DNA of 64,000 bases from Olsenella sp. oral taxon 807 (lineage in GTDB: Bacteria; Actinomycetota; Coriobacteriia; Coriobacteriales; Atopobiaceae), in the NCBI RefSeq assembly GCF_001189515.2, contig NZ_CP012069.2:1860001-1924000 (forward strand), given 5' to 3'. The notes under the pieces were generated by a model that did not search any database, was not told the DNA's origin, and was given only the letters and a program-made list of their open reading frames with translations. The translations under genes and the position numbers were made by a program. This document shows, one piece after another, positions 18,661 to 28,188 of this stretch. The first letter of the stretch is position 1, and each line of letters opens with the position of its first letter.

Positions 18661-18688
18661 CCCGTTATGGAAAACTTTCCATAACGGG
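18661..18688. repeat. 28-bp palindrome at the right RIT junction
   Basis: CCCGTTATGGAAA, two bases, TTTCCATAACGGG: perfect 13-bp arms around AC. It is present only at the right end, overlaps the resumed istB, and looks like a tyrosine-recombinase crossover site (two binding arms around a short core). Confidence 0.65.
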
Positions 18689-19159
18689 AAGACCCACCTG
18701 GCCCAGGCGTACGGTCGCGAGTGCTGTGTGAGAGGACCGAGGACGTACTACATGAAGGCCAGCGAGCCCGGGGACAGGTTCCAGAGGGCGGCGGAGCGCG
18801 GGAGCGCCCAGCGCGCGGTGGCGACGCTGGCGAGGCCGTCCTGCCTGATCGTGGACGAGGTCGGGAGGTGCGTGTTCGACAGGGCGTGCACCGACCTCTT
18901 CTTCGACGCGGTCGACCGTCGCTACGAGAAGGAGGGGCCCAACACCATGATCCTCACGAGCAACATGGCGCCGAGCTCCTGGGACGAGTTCCTCGCGGGG
19001 GACGAGGCCCTGCTCTGTGCGCTCGACAGGGCATTCGACAAGGCATCGGTCTTCATGATGCGCGGCCCGAGCTACCGCGGCCGCGGGCTCGACACCTACT
19101 CGGTCGAGGCGGTGCCGCAGGCGACGAAGGTCAGGAGGATGCAGCCCAAGGGAGTGTAG
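18683..19159 (+). pseudogene. istB: IstB helper ATPase, 3' part
   Basis: It resumes at GKTHLAQAYGRE (rest of Walker A), then CLIVDEVGRCVFD (Walker B) and TMILTSNMAPSSWDEFLAGD, and ends at 19159. An internal ATG at 18752 could give a shorter product lacking the P-loop start. It is otherwise undamaged, so excision of the RIT element would restore istB. Confidence 0.85.
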
Positions 19160-19246
19160 CCACTACATAAGTTAGGCAACCGGCTGCCGGCGCATTGGCC
19201 AGAATCGGCTGACTGGGATTGGCGATTGTCGCCTGACTGGATGTGG

Positions 19247-19543
19247 CTAAACTCTTCCGGCGCTAACAAGGGTCATCGTCACGCCCCTGCGGCCCATCTC
19301 CCTCCGGGCCCACTCGTGGTCGATCTCCGCCTTGCTGGCGTCGGAGCGGTCCTGAGGCGGGCAGGGCCTGGCACGGATGGCCTCGTCCCCCATCTCGTCG
19401 GACAGCGGCCACTCGAGGCGCCGCGTCGCCGCCTTACGCTGCACCTCCTGCACCGTCGTCTTCGAGCATCCCACGGAGCCGGCTATGCTCCGCTGGCTTA
19501 TCCCCAGGGCCGTGAGCCTGAGGATCTCCCCGTGCCTGATCAT
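19247..19543 (-). pseudogene. istA: IS21-family IstA, N-terminal fragment (outer element)
   Basis: The frame starts MIRHGEILRLTALGISQRSI, the DNA-binding helix-turn-helix of an IstA, and continues with DHEWARREMGRRGVTMTL before meeting the inner IS21 near 19268. The DDE domain is missing. Upstream, 19571-19593 is a perfect hairpin (GACCCAGTG, five bases, CACTGGGTC), probably this element's left end. Confidence 0.7.
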
Positions 19544-19688
19544 GTCTTCCCCTCTCTCGGGAGACGGGGCGACCCAGTGCGCCCCACTGGGTCAATCATG
19601 GTCGGTGATGCGTGCAGCGGCGGTCGGCGGAGCCTGGAACTGCGGTCAGTGGGAGATGGAATGCCGGTCGCTAGGGCCTGCTGTACGC

Positions 19689-19873
19689 AGACGAGGAGGG
19701 GCTCATCCTTATTGCCACACGCACGGGAAGCCACAGCGAGCTGCTGGGGCCATGAACGTCGCCAGCGTTCATAACGAGGCCTCGTTATGCCCTACCGTCA
19801 CAGGACGTAGCGCCGAGGCGCAGCGCAACGAGCCCGAGCGGTCGCGACGAAGAGCGAGGTCTACTCGCATCCC
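19689..19873 (+). repeat. 185-bp direct repeat, left copy (with yafQ 3' tail)
   Basis: Differs from 28879-29063 at about five positions. The first ~65 bp encode the end of a YafQ-type toxin (DEEGLILIATRTGSHSELLG), out of context here. The rest is non-coding, with GAGGCCTC and GAACGT/GCGTTC short palindromes. The pair bounds the 9-kb island. Confidence 0.85.
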
Positions 19874-20402
19874 CGTGGAGTAGCGCACCGGTGATGCGTG
19901 GAATCAATCATGCACCGATTGGCGCATAATATTCATTACTTGGGCGCGAGTCGGTCGAGCCGGGAGGCTTCGAGGAGGCCACGGGTCCCGCCGACGCGTC
20001 GCCACGCGCCGGCGTCCGTGCCGGCACGAATCCCGCGCGGCCGCCCTCGCACGCGCCGTGGAGCGGCTGCGGGAAGTCGGCCGCCCGCTCGGCCATCTCG
20101 CCGTGGTCGCTTCCCCCAGGCATGCAAGTCCCCGGCTCACCGTCCTTGGGCGCCGGCGCGCATGTCGTCGTGGCTCACGAGTGGCTGTCGGTTCCGAAAT
20201 ATGCACGATAAATGGCTATGGGGCTATAATCACCCGACGCTAACACCTCCCGTTGATCGTGGCACCCCGGTGCCGTCCTGCTGCGACGAAACCATTCCGG
20301 CTCACTCACTTCACGGGAGGTCCTCTTGGGACCCCGGCCCAGAAATAAGTTCCGCTCCCTCAGCTCGGGTCATATCGTCTAGAGAGTGTCATACGCAGTC
20401 GT
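19874..20402. other. Gap of about 530 bp, no gene recognised
   Basis: High-GC sequence with several overlapping open frames and no convincing ribosome site. 19915-19935 is AT-rich (GCGCATAATATTCAT) and might hold a promoter. Confidence 0.4.
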
Positions 20403-21578
20403 CTACGAATTAAGCAGTTGGGAAACTTGGTCCATGCCACAGCACCTATGGTGAGCCAAGTGGTTGCGACACTTCCGGAGGAGAAATATCCTATCCCGCA
20501 GGCCCTTCTCCTTCACATCAAGTACCCGTACCCCATCTTGGTCACAGTTCATGAGGTAGACGAGTGTTCCTAGTTCGACATCCTCCAAGGAGGTCAGCTT
20601 ATCCCCATGTTGCTCAATTCGACCTCCGTCTATTAGAGGCGAGATGGAATCACTGAGCTTCTCGACAATCAGCAGCCTTTCCCTCTCAATCATCGGAAAA
20701 AGAACCTCCAGTTGGGCGGCCCAGATCCTCTCGTCGATTGTTGCCTTGTCGCCTCGTCTTGCTACGTTCAAAACATGTCCGAAGCTTCCATGTCCGCGTG
20801 AATCAAATATGCCTGAATCAACCATCGTCGTTATCGCAACGTAGGCATCTTCTTTCCTTAGATCATGGCTCCAGACAAGCTCATGTGCGACCTCCACATC
20901 AGACCCGCAAAGGCTTGTCATCAACGCAGCAACATAACGCTTCCATACCATCTTATAGGAGTCGAATTCCTGAGAATTAAGAGTAAGACCATTGAACAAC
21001 TGGACACTGTACTCATCCACACACTCTGCATAGTCTATGATTGTGAGGTTTTGTGGAACACTGGTCTCACTGGTTCGGTCCTCAATCACGAACAATCCCT
21101 CATCAAGTGTAGAGATGTTCCATCCAGCACAGAATCGTTCCCACACCTGGGCGTCATCCACTCCCAAGCCCTTTATCCAAACAATTTTGTTGCGGAGAAC
21201 ACCTCTTCTGAGGAGATACCCCTGTCCCGACCCTCTGCTAGAGCGATAGTGTAGCGAGTCATCGCGCAAACCGAACTTATCTACCAGATACTTTCCTGGT
21301 TCATATTCACCTGGCAGATCTTCCTCAGCATCCAAAAAGGTGATAGCAAGACTCTCGGTCCCAGACGTCGACTGCAGCTCCTCGCGCAGCATGTCTCTCA
21401 TCTTGTGTCGCCAAGGAAGGTCCTGCGGTACCTTCAAGACGACGGACCGCTTGCCTTGAAGCGACGATACGGTCTTCTTGACAACTTCGTATGGTCCGAC
21501 AACACGCTGCCACCAGAATTCTGGCCAATCCTCTTCTGTGGGACTATCCCTCCTAGGCATCATTGTTAGCGATGTCAT
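20403..21578 (-). CDS. Island gene 3: 391-aa protein with C-terminal HEPN-like motif
   Basis: A soluble 391-aa protein. The start (MTSLTMMPRRDSPTEEDWPE) overlaps the 3' end of the giant ATPase gene by 26 bp, so the two are co-translated. N-terminal half: WWQRVVGPYEVVKKTVSSLQ and VVLKVPQDLPWRHKMRDML, which look like an alpha/beta fold without a P-loop. The C-terminus has DRIFLLRKCRNHLAHHRCC; RNHLAH fits the R-N-x3-H motif of HEPN domains, many of which are RNases in defence and toxin systems (established for the superfamily). I do not recognise the family. In context it could be the effector and the ATPase the sensor, an inference. Confidence 0.75.
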   Translation of the reverse strand: MTSLTMMPRRDSPTEEDWPEFWWQRVVGPYEVVKKTVSSLQGKRSVVLKVPQDLPWRHKMRDMLREELQSTSGTESLAITFLDAEEDLPGEYEPGKYLVDKFGLRDDSLHYRSSRGSGQGYLLRRGVLRNKIVWIKGLGVDDAQVWERFCAGWNISTLDEGLFVIEDRTSETSVPQNLTIIDYAECVDEYSVQLFNGLTLNSQEFDSYKMVWKRYVAALMTSLCGSDVEVAHELVWSHDLRKEDAYVAITTMVDSGIFDSRGHGSFGHVLNVARRGDKATIDERIWAAQLEVLFPMIERERLLIVEKLSDSISPLIDGGRIEQHGDKLTSLEDVELGTLVYLMNCDQDGVRVLDVKEKGLRDRIFLLRKCRNHLAHHRCCGMDQVSQLLNS

Positions 21579-24500
21579 CGAGGATCATATCTGCATCCTT
21601 GCCAATGATACTGAGAAAAGCATGTCTACGGAGTCTGTACCTCTGTGTGTCTTGATCAGGCTTGGCAAGTATGTACATGTCTACCATCTCGTCCATCAGG
21701 TTTCCGAAGGAGGAAGCGCTCTCATCTGCAAGTGTCTTGATATCCCACTCATCTGCGGTGTGTTTGACCTCAGTGGGCGAGTATCCGGCCAATGTGCCTT
21801 CCCCACCGCTCTCTTCCGCCTCATAATATAGAAGCGCGATGCAGCGCGCGATCATAAAATATCGGGGGTCAAGTTCGAGGGATAGCCTGAATTTTTCCTT
21901 AATACTGTTATTAAGGTCGGTCCTGCTCATGATTGCCCCGAGCTGTTCTTTCGTAAGTGAATAAGGAGGATTTCCATCTTGGGCACGATAGTATTCGGAG
22001 TACTGACTGGACATTGTCTCCACAAGAATGTTCCCGAAGAACTGGAGAATGCCGGGGTAATAGTTCGTGCTCGTAAGGATGGTCTCCAAGTGTGGATACC
22101 TGTCCACCTGGAACCCAAGGAACATAAGTGGACGGGAGATTAACCTCAGCGCCTCTGCGGGAGAAAGAGGCCTGATACACAAAGGTGATCCGAGCTGACC
22201 AAAAATACCATTCTTGGTAGTGGCGTTCTTCGCTCGGGAGACGTTATGGAGGCCAGCTAAGACAAATTTGAACTTGTTTTCCGACTCGCGTCGTAGCTCG
22301 ACAAGCGGTTGCAAGGGTAGATAGCCTTCGGAGCTGATAGAAGCAAGATAATTGTCTGCCTCGTCAATTAGAAGGAGGACTTTAGATACGGCTCTATCCG
22401 CCAAGATCTCTCTTATTCGGTCGCACAAATCTACGATTGAATGAACGCCGTTGAAGTCAAGCCCCGCTCTGGATGCGGCAGAGGCAAGGGTGCTGATAAG
22501 ATCTTGTTCAGTGTCGCACTGAAGAATACTCACGTACACCGCATACTCACCCTTATCGGGCTTGTTACAGAGGCTTCGCGCTCTCTGGAGGAGCGCCGTC
22601 TTACCGAGCTGTCTACCGCCGTAGACCACTCCCGCACCACTAGGATTCGTTATTGCCCTGAGCTCCTCCTCCCTACCACAGAACATCTCGTCCGCTGTGG
22701 CGCCGCCATCCCGAACAAATGGTTGATAACTAGTGAAGGGCAGGGTACACTTGAGCATCACCGAAAGTCTTGTCGCACTTTCATTCAAAGCGAGAAAAAG
22801 AATCAAGACCTGATCGATTACGAGAAAGGAAGGCATTGATGCCTGCCGCTTGTGATACAGCTCCGCAAGGGTACGCCTATCCGAGAGACTGATCGAATAA
22901 TTTACGAGAACAAAGGAGCAATTGCTGAGACCCGAATCAACGACAGCCCTAATGATATCCTGCGGCGTCTGGTTACCATAAAGTACTAGAACTTCGATCT
23001 TCTTGTTCATCTGAGTACCAAACGCCGAAATCGGGTGATCGTATGACTCACGATCACGCGAAACGGGCCGGACTTCGAGCCTATATATCTCGCGACCGAT
23101 AGAATCAGGCTTAGCAACGCCTTTGATGCTAAATCCCAATCCCTTGAATAGCTCACCGATGTTCTGGGACCAATCCTTCACCTGCCGTTTCTGACTCACG
23201 GGCCAATTCTGCACCAGTGACTCACTGTTCTTCTTCTGCCGCTCGGTCCAACTCTTTGGATACCGCTTTCTGGTAAAGTCGATGCCGTAACTAGCGAGGG
23301 GGCGGCCCTTGTACTTTCGGCAAACGTCAAATATTGTCTGATAGAACTCGCCCGAAATGAAACGGGCAAAGTCATCCTGCTCACTCATCCCAGATCTGAG
23401 CTTTTCTGTAAGTTGACGCTCACCCGATTCAAACCGGTTGAGATACTCCTCGACAACGGTGAGGTTCTTGTCTTCTCTCAGTAGCTTTTCCGCCTCATCG
23501 AGCAAGGTGGAATCGCCCCCAGATATTGAGCCCCTGCACGACGCGAGCCTTTCTTCGAGCAAAAAAGAGTGATCTGCAGAGAGGTCATCAACCTGCTTAA
23601 AAAGAGCCCTGAGAAACTCCCTCCAACAGCCATACTCCTTGACCGAGTAAAAGAGATTCTTGAATTCTCTCGCGTAAGAGGCAAGGTCCTCCTTCTGCAC
23701 CTCATTGATTCGGTTGTACGTGAAGGCAATCTCTAATTGGTCGTTGAACTTCGCCAGCTCTGCCTCTGCAGACTGTAATGCAATTGTCTTTATGTCCTTG
23801 CTCGGCTCGACAGCTTCAGCCTTATCAACCATCTTACTAATTGCAAAAAGTTGACTTAGATTGTCGAACATCGGGGAATCATCGTCACCAATTTGGTTTT
23901 TCACGTCAGTAAAGGATGGTTTATCGGCTATGTAGTGCCTCAGAACCGCTTTCCACGGCTCGCAATGGCTCACATTGCAAAGAGATCCCTCGACGACAGG
24001 CAACCCATCAACACCGGTTGGCAACAGGCCCGTTCGTAGGAAATCGCTGAAGGTTAGAACTCGACCGCAGCTACCGCTAAGTCTAGTTTTTATTTCACGG
24101 ACCGCTGTGTGTAGTGCAGTACCGCCACCTTGCTGACCGATAAACAAGTTCATGGATATGATTTCGTCGGATAGGGTGAGAAGGCTGTCCCTTATTTCAC
24201 GGATCTCCTCGATTTCACTCTCATTAACACTGCCTCTTACATGCTCAAGCCATTCTTCCATCAGCCCAAGTCGGTCATAGATTTCGTCGGAGGCTTTGCG
24301 TCGAGACTCCATGGCCAGTCTTCGAGGACCCTTGTTCCCTTTGGCGTTTATCGCCTTGCTCCATGCGTTATCAATCAGGCTCTCGATTAATCTGTCAGAA
24401 AGCTTTCCATCCACGCAGTACGCTTCAAAAACCTTTTCGACAAGAAAAGCTTTATCCTCACGTCCACGAACGATTATATCCAAACAGGGAGACAGATCAC

Positions 24501-26409
24501 TATTACTACCAAAGCATATCTGAGAGAACACTGGCAGATGACTCATCTTGGCGTTAAATTTCGGAGGCCTAAGCAGCGTTTTCGCCTTAGCCCTGATTCT
24601 ATCCATAGCTCTGCGCCTCTCAACGTCACCACCAATCCCAGCAAGGACGCTGGACGTAAAGCCACCCTCTGGAAGAATGTCACAAACATTTATTAGCTCA
24701 CTAAACAGAGGCTTTGCCCTCGAAAACGAGGGAAAAACCGTATCAAATGAGTTGAGGTAACTCTCACAGGTCTTGTACAGTTCATGGTCATAGCTGTGCT
24801 TTGGAGCAAGCAATGCCAAGCAATACGCGGCTAGCACAAACCCTTCATTTTCCTTGCTATACGTTGGAAAAGTAGATTTTATGTTAGCTCCTGTGTATTC
24901 TTCGCATTCCAAAGGCGAGTTGACTGCCAGAGAGACTTGCTCATAGAGCGCTGAGGAGTGGCCGAATTTTACCTGTCCATGTACGCTTTTTAGAAGCGTC
25001 AAAGCAGTTTCAAGGTTAACAAGGCTATCAGCACCATCATCTGATGGAATTTCTTCCATTAACCTCGTGGCGAATTTGGTAACGATTTCGTCGCTAATTT
25101 CCAAGTTTCCTCTAAGGATGCTTTCTGCCATTGCACTTAGAGATATCCTCTCCGTAGAAGGATCAGAACTGTTGTCCCTCCGACTGCCATCGGAGTCGTC
25201 GGCACGTTGCTCGATCTGCGCAACACCCGCAGACAGCTGTTCATTCCCATGAGCCTCTTTGGCAGAAATTGTCTGATCAGTTTCTGAATTGATACTTCCA
25301 CTTTCTTCGACAGACAAGTTCGGAGTACCTTTATCGTTCGATAACAACCTCTCTTGAGAACTTGCTGACTCGTTCTTTGCAACCTCCTGAATTCCGCTGT
25401 CCGTAATTACAAACAGATGAGTGACTCCACAAGCAAAGCGCTCTTCGTCTGATGGAACATCGAGAACAAAGGCATTTGTTGCACCCTCGGGAACAGAGGC
25501 TGTCCTCCTCGCAAGAATTCCCTCTACCCTAGAACCCCCAACCTCACACTGTATGACATAGTGATTGCCATCCCAGTAGCATCCTTGAAGCCGCCTGTAC
25601 AGCATCAACTTGTGTCCGGAACCCATAGATGACTCCAGAAATGAGAGAAGTACATCATTCTGCGCCAACATCTCCATGGAAGACGCCGAGGGATCACAGC
25701 CAGGTATGTTTCTCTTCGCATCTACATAGGGAAAAAACCAAGTCGACCGTGAGTGGCTGTTCATCATATTGATAACAGAGTCTTTCCTTGCAAGCTGACA
25801 GCCATCTTCACTCAGAACAAAAGCATCCGAGTTCTCAAATTCGAAGCCTGCCTTCTCAATGATTCCTTTTTGGGCTAGGTACGACGCAGAAAGTGTGACC
25901 GCATCGGGCGACAGCGATTCGTCTTTTCCGAAAACTACAACTGCAAGCCTCTGCAATGCCTCTATGGTCATACAGCGAAAGCGCGCCAGCGCGGCAAATG
26001 TAAGAGCAACGACAAGATTGGGCGATTTCAAAAGAAGTTTCTTGAAAGAACTCGAGCCAGTCCGCTTCGGTCGATTCAGATGGGGATAGGGCGCATGGAA
26101 CTCTTCCTTTACAGTGGAGACCGCGTCTTGCTCTGCATGCCCATTTGTCTCAGTAGGCACTACACTTGCACCGTCTCGTATGTTTCCTTTTTTCCCCTCA
26201 AGCCCCGCGTCACAATACTCACCGAACCGGTATATTCTTAGCGCTACTCCTTGCTGCACTCTCGTCGGATAGCTCTGCGTAATCATGTCAAGCAAATCGA
26301 TCCCCACAGTAGTCGACAAGTTATCGCACTCCAGTGCTTGGACAAATACTCTCTGCGGCTTGTATTGATCATCAATATCACCAAGGTCTTCAAGTTCCCC
26401 TGCGCTCAA
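21553..26409 (-). CDS. Island gene 2: giant P-loop ATPase, 1618 aa
   Basis: One unbroken 1618-codon frame. Residues ~130-215 look like a winged helix (MTIEALQRLAVVVFGKD ... YLAQKGIIEKAG). A low-complexity Ser/Asp/Glu linker (~345-425) and a long helical middle follow. Around 1080-1200 lies an alpha/beta domain (IGELFKGLGFSIKG ... KIEVLVLYG). The ATPase starts near 1250: Walker A GGRQLGKT (~1265) after MFCGREEELRAI, and Walker B VLLLIDEAD (~1345). The C-terminus is helical. The GREEEL-before-P-loop arrangement recalls STAND/AAA_16 NTPases used as sensors. The start is TTG 26409 (AGGG upstream); an in-frame TAG two codons earlier excludes a longer form. GC is lower than in the flanks. Confidence 0.8.
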   Translation of the reverse strand: MSAGELEDLGDIDDQYKPQRVFVQALECDNLSTTVGIDLLDMITQSYPTRVQQGVALRIYRFGEYCDAGLEGKKGNIRDGASVVPTETNGHAEQDAVSTVKEEFHAPYPHLNRPKRTGSSSFKKLLLKSPNLVVALTFAALARFRCMTIEALQRLAVVVFGKDESLSPDAVTLSASYLAQKGIIEKAGFEFENSDAFVLSEDGCQLARKDSVINMMNSHSRSTWFFPYVDAKRNIPGCDPSASSMEMLAQNDVLLSFLESSMGSGHKLMLYRRLQGCYWDGNHYVIQCEVGGSRVEGILARRTASVPEGATNAFVLDVPSDEERFACGVTHLFVITDSGIQEVAKNESASSQERLLSNDKGTPNLSVEESGSINSETDQTISAKEAHGNEQLSAGVAQIEQRADDSDGSRRDNSSDPSTERISLSAMAESILRGNLEISDEIVTKFATRLMEEIPSDDGADSLVNLETALTLLKSVHGQVKFGHSSALYEQVSLAVNSPLECEEYTGANIKSTFPTYSKENEGFVLAAYCLALLAPKHSYDHELYKTCESYLNSFDTVFPSFSRAKPLFSELINVCDILPEGGFTSSVLAGIGGDVERRRAMDRIRAKAKTLLRPPKFNAKMSHLPVFSQICFGSNSDLSPCLDIIVRGREDKAFLVEKVFEAYCVDGKLSDRLIESLIDNAWSKAINAKGNKGPRRLAMESRRKASDEIYDRLGLMEEWLEHVRGSVNESEIEEIREIRDSLLTLSDEIISMNLFIGQQGGGTALHTAVREIKTRLSGSCGRVLTFSDFLRTGLLPTGVDGLPVVEGSLCNVSHCEPWKAVLRHYIADKPSFTDVKNQIGDDDSPMFDNLSQLFAISKMVDKAEAVEPSKDIKTIALQSAEAELAKFNDQLEIAFTYNRINEVQKEDLASYAREFKNLFYSVKEYGCWREFLRALFKQVDDLSADHSFLLEERLASCRGSISGGDSTLLDEAEKLLREDKNLTVVEEYLNRFESGERQLTEKLRSGMSEQDDFARFISGEFYQTIFDVCRKYKGRPLASYGIDFTRKRYPKSWTERQKKNSESLVQNWPVSQKRQVKDWSQNIGELFKGLGFSIKGVAKPDSIGREIYRLEVRPVSRDRESYDHPISAFGTQMNKKIEVLVLYGNQTPQDIIRAVVDSGLSNCSFVLVNYSISLSDRRTLAELYHKRQASMPSFLVIDQVLILFLALNESATRLSVMLKCTLPFTSYQPFVRDGGATADEMFCGREEELRAITNPSGAGVVYGGRQLGKTALLQRARSLCNKPDKGEYAVYVSILQCDTEQDLISTLASAASRAGLDFNGVHSIVDLCDRIREILADRAVSKVLLLIDEADNYLASISSEGYLPLQPLVELRRESENKFKFVLAGLHNVSRAKNATTKNGIFGQLGSPLCIRPLSPAEALRLISRPLMFLGFQVDRYPHLETILTSTNYYPGILQFFGNILVETMSSQYSEYYRAQDGNPPYSLTKEQLGAIMSRTDLNNSIKEKFRLSLELDPRYFMIARCIALLYYEAEESGGEGTLAGYSPTEVKHTADEWDIKTLADESASSFGNLMDEMVDMYILAKPDQDTQRYRLRRHAFLSIIGKDADMILDDIANNDA

Positions 26410-26482
26410 TGATCCCTAGTTCTTTCTGATTGTAGAACTACCGCCTGATCAAACCAAAGAAAATCGAGAAAATCGCAGGTCG

Positions 26483-26500
26483 AGGCCCCAAGGGGCCTCT
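26483..26500 (+). terminator. Hairpin guarding the transposase gene
   Basis: GAGGCCCC, AA, GGGGCCTC, then TCTTG, 63 bp before the transposase start. It could block read-through from outside promoters, a common device in insertion sequences. Confidence 0.5.
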
Positions 26501-26562
26501 CTTGTGCTATATTATATGTAGTGCTACTTACTACTTCCTGTGTGGCACGGGAGGCGACCGGG

Positions 26563-28179
26563 ATGCCGTTCATAAAGGTGCAGAAGCTGGTCAGGGACGA
26601 GTCCGGCGCAATCAGGAGCGGGTCCGCCGCCGTGGTCGACACGTCGTACGTGCGCGGCGCCAAGTACCACTCGGCGCAGGCGGTGCGCGAGAGGCTGGGC
26701 AAGGTCGTCTGGCTCGCGGACGACAGGCGCTCGGGCGTGTTCGCGTCACCGACGCGCGGCCTGGTGGAGTACGACGCGGACGCCGACGGATTCGCGCCGG
26801 TGGCCAAGGGCGACGAGCGGCTGGCGAACACGGGCGCGTTCCCCGAGCCGCCGCGGCACCTGGAGCTCGGCCCCGAGCACCTGCTGCTGTCGTTCCTGGG
26901 CGCCGATGGGGTCGCGGGGTGCCTCAGGGAGGCGCTCCCCGACGACCGGTCCTACCAGCGCGCCCTCGCCCACGTCACGCACGGCGTGGTGCGGGACGGG
27001 AGCCGCGAGACCTGCGACAACATGGTGGCCAGGTCCTTCGCGGCTCTGGCGCTGCCGGGCGTGCCGCCCGCGTCGCTGAGATCGGACACGGCGTTCTTCT
27101 CGGCGATGGGCGCCGACGGGGCGAAGGTCGCGTTCTTCAGGGCGTTCGCCAGGCTCATGAGGAGGACGAAGCCCGGCTTCGGCCGCGCATGCTACGTGGA
27201 CTCCACCCCGCTCCCGAACGACGCGGTCGACAACCCGCTCAACGCCCTCTGCAGCCACGGGCTGAGGGGCGCGGCGGTCCAGATGCGCCTCGCGCTCGTG
27301 CTCGACGAGACGACGGGGCTGCCCGTCTGGTACGAGGTCGTGCCCGGCAACGTACTTGACCTCTCGACCATAAAGACCGTGATGGGCGACGTCCTCGCCA
27401 CGCTCGGCATCGAGGTCGTAACCGCGGTCCTCGACGCGGGCTACGCGTCGCGCGAGCTGCTCGAGGCCTTCTCCGAGGGCGAGAGGGACGTGCTGGTCAG
27501 GATGCCGGCGAGGAGGGGGTACCCGTACCGCGAGCTCTGGCGGGGCGTCCGCTCTCTGATCGGCAAGGGCAAGTACGCGATCACGCGCTCCGGCCACCTC
27601 TACTTCGCCAGGAGGCGCGACGTCGAGGTGCAGGGCGTGAGGCTGCACTGCTACGTCTACGTGGACCAGACCAACGCCACGCCGCGCTTCGCCAGGTGGC
27701 TGGACAAGAACCAGGAGAGGTTCGACGGGATGTCGCTCGCCGAGAAGGACTGGGAGACCGTGCGGCAGGGCTACTTCGTGCTGATGTCCACCAAGGTCGC
27801 GACGCCCCGCGAGATCCTGGACGAGTACTTCTGCCGCACCGAGATCGAGGGCGTCTTCAAGACCAGCAAGGACTACCTGGGCCTGCTGCCGCTGCGCAAG
27901 TGGAGCGACCTCACCGTGCGCGGCAAGATCCTCGCCGACATCATCGGCACCATCGTGGTGCTCAGGATGCGCAAGGCGCTCGCCGGGGCCGACGTCTCCC
28001 TCACCGAGGTATGGGGCAAGGCCAGGTCGCTGTCCTGCTACACCAACGCCGACGGCAGGGTCGTGGTCGAGACGCCGTCGAGGCAGGTCCGCGAGTACTA
28101 CAAGGCGCTCGGGGTGAAGGTGCCCTCGTCAATCGACGTCAGGGAATTCGACCGTGACGTCCTCGGCCTGGAGCTGTAG
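26563..28179 (+). CDS. IS1634-type DDE transposase
   Basis: 538 aa from the ATG at 26563, with GGGAGG eight bases upstream; the earlier in-frame start at 26521 has no such site. DDE residues are visible: CYVDSTPLPNDAVDNP (Asp), VTAVLDAGYASRELLEAF (Asp) and YFCRTEIEGVFKTSKDYLGL (Glu in the YREKDXIE-like helix). The length and the LPVWYEVVPGN motif fit IS1634 within the IS4 superfamily. The frame is intact and ends inside the right inverted repeat, so this copy may still be active and is much younger than the IS21/RIT wreckage. Confidence 0.88.
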   Translation: MPFIKVQKLVRDESGAIRSGSAAVVDTSYVRGAKYHSAQAVRERLGKVVWLADDRRSGVFASPTRGLVEYDADADGFAPVAKGDERLANTGAFPEPPRHLELGPEHLLLSFLGADGVAGCLREALPDDRSYQRALAHVTHGVVRDGSRETCDNMVARSFAALALPGVPPASLRSDTAFFSAMGADGAKVAFFRAFARLMRRTKPGFGRACYVDSTPLPNDAVDNPLNALCSHGLRGAAVQMRLALVLDETTGLPVWYEVVPGNVLDLSTIKTVMGDVLATLGIEVVTAVLDAGYASRELLEAFSEGERDVLVRMPARRGYPYRELWRGVRSLIGKGKYAITRSGHLYFARRRDVEVQGVRLHCYVYVDQTNATPRFARWLDKNQERFDGMSLAEKDWETVRQGYFVLMSTKVATPREILDEYFCRTEIEGVFKTSKDYLGLLPLRKWSDLTVRGKILADIIGTIVVLRMRKALAGADVSLTEVWGKARSLSCYTNADGRVVVETPSRQVREYYKALGVKVPSSIDVREFDRDVLGLEL

Positions 28180-28188
28180 TTCTACAAT

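Larger units (their letters stand above)
15240..18682 (+). mobile_element. RIT element (three tyrosine recombinases) inserted in istB
   Basis: About 3.4 kb holding three consecutive tyrosine-recombinase genes in one direction, bounded by long inverted repeats. That layout defines the RIT (recombinase-in-trio) elements. The likely target AACGGG is present at both junctions (15234-15239 and 18683-18688). All three recombinases are damaged, so the copy is probably immobile. Confidence 0.85.
13103..19268 (+). mobile_element. Inner IS21-family element, interrupted by a RIT element (ends approximate)
   Basis: Contains istA, the two halves of istB, and terminal short repeats (13200-13300; right end 19185-19245 with two GGCxGACTGG-type repeats). 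It lies between fragments of another IS21 on the other strand. Exact ends were not resolved: no clean terminal inverted repeat or target duplication was found by eye. Inverted TTTATGCGAAG/CTTCGCATAAA at 13106-13170 may mark the left boundary. Confidence 0.6.
26429..28188 (+). mobile_element. IS1634-like insertion sequence (IS4 superfamily)
   Basis: 1.76 kb bounded by the inverted repeat ATTGTAGAACTAC (26429-26441 and 28176-28188). It lies between island genes 1 and 2, cutting the 3' end of gene 1. I found no clear target duplication. Confidence 0.8.
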
